This document shows, piece after piece, positions 17,805 through 27,103 of a stretch of DNA of 64,000 nucleotides. The stretch's first letter is position 1; each line of letters starts with the position of its first letter. Under the pieces are notes generated by a model. The model was not told where the DNA came from and did no database searches. It saw only the letters and a program-made list of their open reading frames with translations. The DNA is from Chondrus crispus (lineage: Eukaryota; Rhodophyta; Florideophyceae; Gigartinales; Gigartinaceae). Both the position numbers and the translations under genes were made by a program. The stretch is taken from NCBI RefSeq assembly GCF_000350225.1, contig NW_005178809.1, positions 743,429-807,428 on the forward strand. Direction: 5' to 3'.

Positions 17805-18447
17805 TTCAAGAGTAAACGAATGGTGTTAGAGGAAGTGTCGACACTCACACAGCAGCTTTGGACCTTTGTGGGGATTGATGAAAACAGATAATGCGAAAAA
17901 GGGCTTCTGAAAGCTAATGAAATGGTGACGACGATTGCAGGGTTGACCCTTATATCATCGTGGGAGCTCTTTTGTGGAGCGGTGGTTACAGAACACTGAA
18001 GGGGACTCAATGATGAGTCGCATTGAAAAACATTTTTCACAAGACTGTGCACAGATGCAGTACAGCCCTTACGGAATTTAGCGCAGTCGGTGTACAGTAA
18101 CCGAGGGTAAGGGCACAGCATGCAGTGCAGAATGCAGAAACAATGTTTCAATCAAAATGAATTTGTCATTAAGCAGGACCAAATCCTGGCGACCAATCCC
18201 CGGCGACCTCACACTCCTCCTGCCCTGCCGCCGATGGATACTGTAGTACTACTGTAAGGGGGAGGGATACAGAAGGCTCTGCGATGCACGGCAAGTAATT
18301 TGCTTTCTTTTTCGCGGCGATCTCGTAAGCTGTTGTGGCGTTGTGTGTTCAGGGCCGTTCCTAACGACGAGCACGGTGTGCTGAGGGCCGTTCATCAACT
18401 GTGCGCGTATTGCAGCTGCCGAGATGGTATAACTGTACAGAGGGAAG
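17805..18447. other. Intergenic, probable promoter side of the membrane-protein gene
   Basis: Contains no recognised gene or RNA. It separates the minus-strand membrane-protein gene from the left end of Copia-1; TACTGTA-type motifs occur at about 18093 and 18239-18252. Confidence 0.4.
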
Positions 18448-18559
18448 TGATGAATCGTAATCCTCATGGGGGTGTCTTTACTCGTCGTCGCCGTCTCGTG
18501 GGTCTAAGTACCGCTGGTGACAGACTGTAATGCTGACAGTCTGTCCTTGCGGTCGGTCA
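18448..18559 (-). repeat. Copia-1 3' LTR (112 bp)
   Basis: Read on minus it starts TGACCGACCGC and ends CGATTCATCA. It contains a 9-bp inverted repeat GACAGACTG/CAGTCTGTC around a 9-nt centre, which may mark RNA end formation. The polyprotein frame runs into it. Confidence 0.95.
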
Positions 18560-21500
18560 CGCGCGCACCTGTCAGCGTCTGATGAAGAGAGTTGCGGTCC
18601 GTCAGTCCCGGGGGACGCTGAGGGGTGCGCGTGAAGGATGTGCCGGGGTGCGCTTTCGGGTCGGGGCTGCGGGGTTCATGTGGTTGGATGATGTTGCAGA
18701 TTTCTTGAAAGCGGATGGGTCCGAGCGCTTTTGTGAATAGGTCTGCTGGGTTGCCCGCGGATGGGATGTGTTGCGCGGTGATAGCGGCGCCTTGGATGTG
18801 ATGTTGCAGGTGGTGGTGCCTGACATCGATGAGCTTCCGTCTGCGCGTGGGGGCGGAGTTTTCCGCGACTTATATGGTCGATTGGTTGTCGATGAATACT
18901 GTCGTGGGGTGCTGTTGTGGATGCTTCATGTCTCGAAGCAGCCGACGAAGCCATAGTGTCTGCTGGGCGGCGAGCGAGGCTGCTATGTATTCAGCCTCGC
19001 AGGTTGACAGGGCTACGACGTCTTGGGGCGTCGATGTCCAGGCTATCGGGGAGTGGCCGATAGTGTGTATTATGCCCGTGAGCGACTTGCGGCTTTTGGC
19101 ATTTGCATAGTCTGCGTCACTGTATGTGCGCAGACATATCGGGGCTCGAGCGTGATACGATATGGCCTTGCTCTTGGTGCCCTTGAGATACCGGGGGAGC
19201 CATTTGAGCGCGTGCCAATTTGCTTGGCTCGGTTGCTTGCTGTGTCGCGTCAGCTGGTTGGTGGTGTGGTACGCGTCGTAACGGGTGCTGTCGACGACAT
19301 ACCGGAGGTCTCCTAGAATGGAGCGGTAGTGGGTGGCGAGCGTGGGGGATAGGGGCGCCGTTTGGTTCTCTACGTTCTTGTTTGGCTTTTGCGGCGCGGG
19401 GGTTGTTTTTGGATTGCATTCCGACATGTTGTGTTTCGCAAGTATGGTGCTTATGGTCTGTTCTTGCGAGATGTGGATGCTGCCTTGTGCGTCGCGTGTT
19501 ATTTGCCAACCGAGGTACATATGGGGGAATCCGAGATTTTTGATGTTGTACTTTTGCTTGAGGGCGGTGAGTAGTTCATCGATGAGTGCTTGGTTTGAAG
19601 CGGTGACGAGGAAGTCGTCCATGCTGACAGCGAACAGCAGTGTGCCCGTTGTGTGTGTTTTGGTGAATAAGCATGGGTTGCTGTCGCATTGCTGATAGCC
19701 TTGCTTGATGAGATGTTTCTGAAGGCCGGCAGTGTAACGGTGGCCGGCAGATCGGCCGCCATATAGGTTGCCTACTAGTTGTCCCGCTTCGGTGCCGTGC
19801 TTGAGGTTACCGTCGAATCGGGGGAGCTGTCTCACATAGACGGGGAAGCGGGGGTCATGTGTCTCGTGTAAGTAGGCGGCCGTGATGTCCATGTACTGTA
19901 GAGGCCATCTGTGTGATGCAGCGATTGCTAGGATTGTGCGCACTGACGTTTTCTCTGCCATGAAAGTGGACGTTTGTTTAGGGTCGAAGTGTTTGCCTGG
20001 CTGCATGCGGTCGCCTCGTATGGAACAGCGTGCCTTTCGTTTTGCTATTTTCCCTGTTGGTGTACGTTTGTATCTGTACGTCATCGTGAGGGGTATGAGT
20101 TTTTCGTGCGGGGGCACGTCTGATGGCGGTATCCATTTGATCGTGGTCTGTTGGTCCAGCATGTCTAATTCAGCGTTGTGCGCGGTCTCCCATTCTGCCG
20201 CGTCCGGGTACTGCCGTGCTGCGTGGGCATGGCGTGGCGCTGGTGTGGTTTGGTCGATGGTTTTTGGTGGTGGTATGTATCGGTGCTTGTTGTTGCTTTG
20301 TGCTGGCGGTTTGGGTCTTGTCAGTTTGGTTTTGAATGCGTCCGTTGACGTGTGTGTGGGGTCCCGGTGTCGTGAGTATGGTTTGAAGTCGATCGCTCGG
20401 ATGACCCTGTATCGCGCACTGTTTATCGTGATGGTCATGATGTGCGTTTCCGATGTTGGGAACATGTATCGGACGGGTTCGCTGCGAGCTTGGAGTTTGG
20501 TTTTGTGTGCGTGAATTGGTGCCGTTCCGATTTGCCCGAAGGCGAAGATGCGTGTCATGCGCGCTGGTTTGCCGTGCCAGAGGCTCCACGGGCTTTTTTT
20601 GGTGACGCTGTGTCTCATTATGTTGTACTTGAAGACAACATCGCGTACTGCGTCCTCCCAAAATTGGGGTGGTAGTGACGCGTGATGAAGTGCTGCTCTG
20701 GCACTTGTGAACAGCGTTTTGTTGATTCTTTCGGCAATAGAATTTTCTTGTGGCTGGTGGGGGGTGTTAGTTATGTGCTGTATGCCGTGGGATTGATATG
20801 TCCTTTTTGCGTGTGTCGATGTGAATTCTTTAGCGTTGTCTGTCCTGTACGCTTGGGGGAGTTTGTTTTGTAGGGACAACGTGTGGAACAACTGCAGTAT
20901 TATGGCGTTCACTTCTTGTCTCTTGCGAATGTAGTAGGTGACCAGGTATCTGCTGGCCGTGTCTATGCAGGTGAATATGTGTGCATTTCCGTGTGTTGAC
21001 GGGGGTGTGATGGGGCCGCATGTGTCTGAGCTGAGTTGCTCTGCGATTTGTTGTGAGTGGTGTGCGGTTGGGTGCGGCCGGGGGGATTGTCGAGCGTGCG
21101 CACATGAGGAACAGCTGATGGGTGGGGGGGCGCCTTGGAGGCTGGCTGGGAGGTTGGCGATGGTTCCTTCCTGTGCCATGCGTTGGAGCGCTTTGGGCGG
21201 GGCGTGGTTGAGGGCGAGGTGCCACTCATACGCGGTTGCTGTGGTTTTTGACAGTTGTTTGGGTGTGTGTGGATTGGGGTCGTGGAAGTGTTGTATTTTT
21301 GGCGATCGGGTTTTGGTGGGTGTGCGATTTGGCAATAGGTGTGCTGATTTTGTCGCTGATCGGGGTGGGGTGGCCTGTGCTGTGGCCGTTGGTTGCTTGG
21401 TCGTCGTGCGGTTGTTGGCTCGTGTTGGCATGGTGCGTGCACTTTTGGCTGTGTGTCGGGTGGTTCTTTTTCGGGGTGACCAGGCATAGGCGTGCAGTGA

Positions 21501-22724
21501 TTTATTCCATGGAGCCGTGCCGATGACTTTGTTTTGTCTGTCCCTGATGTGTGCCGTATTTGTGTCAAATGTGACCGTGCATTTTAGTGATGCTAGAGCG
21601 TGGACAGATACTAGTGTGTATGGAATGTTCGGGCTGTGTACTGCTTTGAGGCGTAGGGGGTACCCCTTATTGGTATATGTCTGAATGGTGCCGGCGTGGG
21701 TGCATTTCGTGGGTTGGTTAGTTGCTGTGAGAGATTTTGTGGGATGGGTGAGGAGCTTCATGTGTGGTAGGGGGCGGGATGTGTGCGTGGGATGCGCTGC
21801 CGAGTCTAGGATGAACGTACCCGCCTCGCCTTGGTGGTGGTCGGGTTCGGTGTCGGTGTCGTCCATGTTGAGCTCACTGTAATGCGCGTCGTCTGGTTCG
21901 ACGATGGCTCGTGCCTTGGCGGCGGGTCGCCGACGTGCTGTTTTTTGATTCTGCGGATGTGTTTGGTCTCGACATTCGCTGTCCGCGTGTTGCGGGTACC
22001 TGACGCCCTTTGAAATGTGATGGCGGCAGGGGTTGGTGTGTCTTGTGGCGGGTCGGCGTATTTGCCGGGGTTGGGGGCGGCGGCCGTGAGTTGGTATGTA
22101 CGCACGTGTTCTGGCTGCAGCTTGTGGCCAAGGGTTGCTTGGTTGGATGGCTTGACGGTATGTTTCGATTCGATTGTATTTGTGCACGAAGTCCTTCACG
22201 TCTTTGGGTTGCAGTGACAGGAGCTGGAGTCCGATGTCCACTGTTGCTGGGTTGTGTTTGAGGCCTTCGATCATGTAGTCTACTGTTGTGCGCTGTTTGG
22301 CGATGTCGGGGTAGCGAGCCGCGATCATTTGCGCCCTAATGGTCTCATGGCGTTGGACGTATTCATAGATTGATTGGCCTGGTTCGATGTGGCACTGTTC
22401 CGCTAGTTGTTTTAGGTACAGGTGGTCACTCGCATTCGTTGTGTCGAGATGGGCTTTGAGCTTCTCGAGGATGTCGTGTGGTGTGGGGTTCTCGTCAGGC
22501 ATAAGAACGAGGTTGATGATGTCCGCTGGTATTGTGGCTAGCATTTTGCCCAAGAGTTTGTGCTTGGCGTGGAGGTGGGATTTTCGTTCCTGCTCGTCGT
22601 CTGGGGTGGGCGGGTTGCCCTCGATATGTTCGATTGCATCTTGTGTGTAGGCTGCGGATTTTATGGCCAGGAGCCATGGTACATAGTTAGATCGGTCGAG
22701 CTTGGGGATGTCCTTGATGTCCAT
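18504..22724 (-). pseudogene. Copia-1 gag-pol polyprotein with one stop codon in RNase H
   Basis: ATG 22724 opens 1284 codons to TAA 18870-18872. The same frame then continues through the end of RNase H (VRHHHLQHHIQGA, HIPSAGNPADLFTKAL) and into the LTR, to TAG at 18504-18506. Only this one codon interrupts it. Gag has a cysteine/histidine cluster (CRHHISKG ... ECR) instead of a standard zinc knuckle. Protease has FILDSAAHP. Integrase acidic residues are in LSSDTCGP, YRTDNAKEF and NSIAERINK. RT has QYMDITAAYLH and the active site SMDDFLV where YVDD is usual. RNase H has YSDADYANA, STCEAEYIA and FIDNQSTI just before the stop. The stop should remove the last RNase H segment unless it is read through. 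Confidence 0.9.
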
Positions 22725-22942
22725 GGTGGTGAGCGTGTGAGATCGTTGTTGCCTGGGAGGAGGGATGTAGAGAAGGGCTGCTGGATGCAGGAGGTTGGGT
22801 GTTGATGAGGATTCGGAAAGGGGGCGGCGGGGGCGGGTTGTGATGCCTGTCTTTCCGGCTGGTCTGTTTGCAGACGCTCGACGGCTGCGAGTGCGTGTAG
22901 CGCGATCCAGTTTGCGTTCAGTTGATGGTGTGTCGTAGTGGT

Positions 22943-22960
22943 GCGAAGCGGGCCATAACC
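22943..22960 (-). promoter_or_regulatory. Copia-1 primer-binding site, possibly initiator tRNA-Met anticodon loop
   Basis: Directly after the 5' LTR the minus strand reads GGTTATGGCCCGCTTCGC. Its complement, GCGGGCCATAACC, resembles the CAU anticodon stem-loop of eukaryotic initiator tRNA-Met. Half-tRNA priming from this loop is known in Drosophila copia and yeast Ty5. The match is judged from memory of the tRNA and may contain a gap. Confidence 0.4.
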
Positions 22961-23072
22961 TGATGAATCGTAATCCTCATGGGGGTGTCTTTACTCGTCG
23001 TCGCCGTCTCGTGGGTCTAAGTACCGCTGGTGACAGACTGTAATGCTGACAGTCTGTCCTTGCGGTCCGTCA
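22961..23072 (-). repeat. Copia-1 5' LTR (112 bp)
   Basis: Identical to the 3' LTR except one base. It is followed on minus by a possible primer-binding site. Confidence 0.95.
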
Positions 23073-23111
23073 GGAAGAGTGACGGGTAAAGTGACAACCT
23101 CTATTCAGTTA

Positions 23112-23795
23112 CAGTAGGCACCCCTCAATAGTTCACCCCCGTGCCAGGACCAAAAAATGCCAACTATTGACAGAACGAACATTTAAGATCGCATTGCTGG
23201 CATAGGTCCTTTACCAAAAAATGCTCGGAAATGAGCGTCTGCCGTGTTCTCTTTCTCGTCTGCTCTCGGTATGCCTCGAAAAAGACTCGCTTTGCCCGAC
23301 GAAGCCCCTCGCTGGCCGCAACGACACCTGCCCTTTCCGCTAAAGCCTCCACTCCCTCAAATACTGTAACTGCGCAACATCGGACAGTGGCGGTAGTTTC
23401 TCAATAACAATTGAGGATTCGTACAGAATTCTTACGGATCTTTTGAATTGTTCGCGGATTGCAACCGAAACGAGTTGCTGCATCTCTCACGGTGAACCCA
23501 TTACAGAGCTGGTGAATAATATCTGCTTTTTCGGAGAGAGTCAATCTTTTGCGCATGCTTTTAACAGCGGGTGCGGAGTTCAACGTCATTGCGCGCAATG
23601 TGGACGGCTGCGGGGCGGGATGAAGAAGAGATTATACTCGTGCTCTTGGAGCATGAACAAAGGGAGGACAGTGGCGGTCGCGCCGGTCTGAATCGGTACA
23701 CGTGTACACGTCTGAAAAGCCGTGACATCGTCAGAAAAGCGAACTATTGGCGTAACGAACTATTCAAATGCGAACTATTGAGGAGCCCTCCCCTG
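23112..23795. mobile_element. Pogo-like (Tc1/mariner) DNA-transposon derivative
   Basis: Ends start CAG and share CCTCAATAGTTC in inverted orientation (left 23121-23135, right 23769-23783). TA flanks both ends (23110-23111, 23796-23797). The motif CGAACTATT recurs several times near the ends, like subterminal transposase sites. A minus-strand fragment encodes a helix-turn-helix of the Psq/CENP-B type. The element begins 39 bp beyond the end of Copia-1. Length 684 bp is far below an autonomous element. Confidence 0.75.
23401..23598 (-). pseudogene. Psq/CENP-B-type helix-turn-helix fragment of a pogo-like transposase
   Basis: A 65-residue frame reads RKRLTLSEKADIIHQLCNG, then FTVRDAATRFGCNPRTIQKI, then stops. 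This matches the N-terminal DNA-binding helix-turn-helix of pogo/Tigger transposases and CENP-B. The DDE catalytic domain is missing. A second minus-strand frame (23164-23352, EALAERAGVVAASEGLRR) may be a shifted remainder. The fragment lies inside the CAG/TA-bounded element, which fits its origin as an internally deleted transposon. No activity is expected beyond possible DNA binding. Confidence 0.65.
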
Positions 23796-23987
23796 TACCT
23801 GTACCCATATATCTCAAGTAAGGGTTTGTCTCAGGGTTACCTCTCTGGAGAGACTGCGACAAAGCGTCCACTCGACGTCTTACAAGTAGTTGTCTGTCTG
23901 CTTAGCGTGCGCAGGTGGTGAAATAATATTTCATATTAGAATATTATTCTACTTCTCTGCGAATTACTGCTCACTATCTTGTCTCTA

Positions 23988-24898
23988 CAGTGGGTGCATC
24001 CAGGAAATAACACTCCGCCACTTCGCTACTTTATGATAGAACATCAAGAAATGGAGGCAGATTTGGCCCGCCACTATGCCACTCCGCCACTCTTGTCTCG
24101 CTGGACATTTTTCGCTCTTCCCGCGAAGTCCGTAAATTTTTGAAACGGCAATCCCGCCCCTTCACAGCACAAATCCCCCAACGAGCGGCTTTACCATCCC
24201 CAAGCGAACCCAAATAAACTGATCTCTTCTTCAAATCCGCATTCTTCGCTCTCGCTTCTCCCCGGCCTCTACTCCTTTCCCCACGACACGGCTACCACCG
24301 CAATGGACCCAGACTCTACTCCACGGAGACCTCAGCCAAGAGGCCGTACGGGTCTCAGTCCGTCGACACACATATCGCTCGCCCTCGAACACACGCCAGC
24401 AGCTATTTCTCACACGCCGATCACCCCCGCAAGCACGCCGGCAGCTCAAGCTCACGCGCCGACTAGCAGTTTATGGAGGAGCAATTCTTTTGTAAAGTTG
24501 AGAGATACCAAAAAGTCATCATCACTGCCCCATGATAAAATGGCATTCCAGGGTGTCATGGCGTTCGTTTTCACATGACGCTCTGGGTGAAGGAGGGCAG
24601 CCCGTTTGTATTTGGGTGCCGTTCGTGACCTTCTTTTTCGGCGAGGAGCTTTTAAAATTGTGAGAGTCGCCAGAGCCACGACAAATGCGGCTGTAGACGC
24701 TGCGAGAGCGGCAACAGCGAGGCGAGGACGATGCATGCCGAACGTGGCGAAGTGGAAACGTCGAGTAGCGAAGTGGAGACACCTCAGGGGGGTCCCTCCA
24801 CTTCGCCTAGAGTGGCGAATATTCGCCACTTTTCACGACCTCTGATTGGGTGAGAAGTGACGAAGTGGCGGAGTGTTATTTCCTGGATGCACCCACTG
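23988..24898. mobile_element. 911-bp element with about 40-bp TIRs
   Basis: The left end CAGTGGGTGCATCCAGGAAA and about 20 further bases are repeated inverted at the right end (24857-24898) with one or two mismatches. Motifs of the type CGAAGTGG recur inside both halves (about 24018, 24750-24810, 24858). TA precedes the left end but the right flank reads CC, so no target duplication is confirmed. An interior minus-strand fragment resembles the start of a Harbinger-type transposase. Confidence 0.75.
24452..24829 (-). pseudogene. Possible PIF/Harbinger-type transposase N-terminal fragment
   Basis: The 125-codon frame has a hydrophobic stretch (AVAALAASTAAFVVALATL) and ends NAILSWGSDDDFLVSLNFTK-ELLLHKLL. 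The latter resembles the entry segment of DDE_Tnp_4 proteins, which often read W..L...GDD..F....GF....F..LL. The DDE residues are absent, and the resemblance is by pattern only. Its place inside a TIR element supports the reading; an unrelated frame is possible. Confidence 0.35.
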
Positions 24899-25164
24899 CC
24901 CACCATTGGCCACATCTCTCCTGCCACCTGCCAGCAATGATCTCGGCCGCGTTGGCACCCCCGCACTGCTGGCGCGGCGATCTGCTGCTCTGGACGTCCG
25001 TGAGTCGCTGGTGCCAGCGCCAGCAGCAGAGAGCATTCAGGTTACACACTTTGGAAACTCGCAAGCATCTGTCGCCCATCCGTGCGCGTATAAAGCACAT
25101 TGCCTTGAGCTACCGCCCCCGTCCTCTCTATTGCCCCGCGGAATTGACTCCCTCCGCTTCCAGC

Positions 25165-26336
25165 CGTCGCGCACGCGCATATATACTGTACGGCGTATTT
25201 GATATGATAACACGGCACAAAAAGGTGCATGCACCTTTCTGGATATTGATATCCCGCGTGCTTACAGAACATGGGCTGTAAGCTTACCGTCCCCGCAGAC
25301 AGAGTCGCGATCAGGAGAATAGGTCCTGCGCGGTCATCCGCTCCGAGACGTCTGACCCTGGCCCCGTCTCATTTTTGCCCCTGGTGTTGCGTCCATGACT
25401 CAGCTCGCCTGGTATGCCGTGTTGTAGCGCATTTTTATTCGTTTAAATATCATTGGTGCGCCACTGTCAACAGTGGACGAAGCATGATGGAATCGCTACG
25501 GAAAATACCTGTCACTGTAAGTCCAGTTATGCTTGTGACCACGTCTTTCCAAAACTTGCACGGACGTTTATAGTTTCGCCTAAAATTTCCGCAAACGTTT
25601 TGGCAATGGTTTGCCAATTCTTTTCGGTTTTGTGGAAAAGTGGCTCAGTTGGAAGATATCATTACAGCTAATCGAGCTGTTTACAAATTGCTTACGCATG
25701 TTTCTGAGTTTCGCAGAAAAAGTTGCTCAAACTTTCGGCAGCACTTTGGGAACCTTTGAAACTTCAGAAACATTCAGCAACCTTTTCAAAGATGCCAGAT
25801 CGCATTACAGCTCCGATCGAGGGTGGATGGAAATATTCCATCATTGAGGCCTTGCTTGCAGGATCCAACAAGGTCCACCACCGGGACCAATGGGAGTGCC
25901 GTTTGAGGCGAATATCAGAAAAATCAATTGTCAACCAGGATTTTACGGAGCCATGAGCCCTGGTAGTTGGGACCAAAGTTGTATGGCTCTGGGTCACAGG
26001 CTCTGGTGCCAGGGCCATTATTGGGACGTATTCTCCTGAATGCGATTCAGACAGCAAGCTTACATGGACCTATATGTACTACGCGCACGTCCGCGCTTCC
26101 CACGCCCGGAGGCAGAACAATAAACAACTCGAGCAAGCAACTCTACGCTACTCTAGTCTGCGAAGGCACAAGCCGGAGCCCGTTCTCACCCCTGAAGGCG
26201 CAAAGCCGGATCACTCACCCCCCCTCTACTTCCCTTCTCATACTATCCTTTCGCTCCTTTTCCCCTCGTGCCAATCCCGCTCCCTGATCGTACAGAGAGC
26301 AGTGCACGCGAAGCACAAGGCCCCCTTTCGACGACA
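25165..26336 (+). repeat. Copia-A 5' LTR, split by a DNA element
   Basis: Halves 25165-25302 and 26055-26336 together match 54322-54727, with an extra 11 bp near 26198. The first base is C where the 3' LTR has T of TGTCG; the end reads CGACA, the inverse of TGTCG. It includes a CATATATA box near 25179 and AATAAA near 26119, suggesting promoter and polyadenylation signals. Confidence 0.9.
25303..26047. mobile_element. 745-bp TIR element with 7-bp target duplication
   Basis: The start AGTCGCGATCAGGAGAATAG and the inverse of the end (AATCGCATTCAGGAGAATAC) form TIRs of about 24 bp. CAGACAG is duplicated at 25296-25302 and 26048-26054. The uninterrupted Copia-A 3' LTR carries the single CAGACAG (54455-54461), so the empty site is known. 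No transposase motif was recognised in either strand (97-codon frame 25764-26057 minus is unclear). A 7-bp duplication is unusual; hAT elements make 8 bp. Confidence 0.9.
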
Positions 26337-26367
26337 ATCCGGATTTGAGGGTTTTCCTTGTGATTCT

Positions 26368-26974
26368 TGTGGTACAACGACCGATCCGCGGTCGGTGTAC
26401 AGTAGGAGCGGCCGCGCGCAGCGGGCACGGAGCACCGTGGCCCACGTGTAATACGCGCAATTACCGAACGGGCGCAGCAAGTGACAGGTGTACGCTTGGG
26501 TGCACGTGTAGTGTAAGGAACCGTGTGGGGATAATGCGCGCCCAGTGTTATGCAAGCGCGTAGTGTGAAGATCCGTGCGGTAGTGTAATGACGGCGCTAG
26601 ATTTTCAATCGCGTACAGTACCTGGTCCACAGTAAGTGACAGGTACTGTATTGGACAGGTGTTCCGGGCGTCCCTCTGAGGGGTTAAGACCTGGACACCG
26701 TCCTCGCAGTAAACACGGGGGGAGACTTGCCCCCCTCCCTTTCGCGCCTACGTACTGCCGTTTCGGTATTCTCTCGCGCGTTGGCTTCTAACCCGTTACC
26801 GGTCGTCTCCGATCTAGCACCTCGGGACGACTGCGCGTAACCGGCCAGTGTGCCACTCCCTTTTCGCAAGTCCGACCGTTCGGTAACCGCGCGCTGTGCG
26901 TCTCGCGTCGCGAGCTCCCTCGGCTCATCCTCCGAGCCTCTCGCCCGCTAGGGTTTGAGGAGAGTTATACCACA
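26368..26974 (+). repeat. Gypsy-1 5' LTR (607 bp)
   Basis: Begins TGTGGTACAAC and ends GTTATACCACA, an imperfect terminal inverted pair. Contains CCCACGTG and GCACGTG boxes and three TAC(A/T)GTA motifs. Same length as the 3' copy. Confidence 0.97.
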
Positions 26975-26977
26975 TTT

Positions 26978-26995
26978 TGGTACTCTTGTGGAGGG
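26978..26995 (+). promoter_or_regulatory. Gypsy-1 primer-binding site for tRNA-Val(AAC)
   Basis: TGGTACTCTTGTGGAGGG, 3 nt after the LTR, is the exact complement of the last 15 nt plus CCA of the tRNA-Val at 15160-15233. Confidence 0.93.
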
Positions 26996-27103
26996 CTACA
27001 ACTCTCGAGGTAGAGCCGCGCGCCTTGACGCCCGCTCTGCGCAGAACCGTACGGACGGAAAAGGTTGAGAAATCACCGCGTCGATCGCGAAGCGTATTCG
27101 ACG

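Larger units (their letters stand above)
18448..23072 (-). mobile_element. Copia-1: Ty1/Copia retrotransposon with very short LTRs
   Basis: Bounded by 112-bp LTRs (18448-18559 and 22961-23072) that begin and end TG...CA. A perfect 5-bp target duplication GGAAG lies at 18443-18447 and 23073-23077. The LTRs differ by a single base (18555 against 23068), so the insertion is recent. One long polyprotein frame fills the minus strand with domain order gag, protease, integrase, RT, RNase H, the Copia order. A leader of about 236 bp (22725-22960) separates the 5' LTR from the start codon. Confidence 0.95.
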
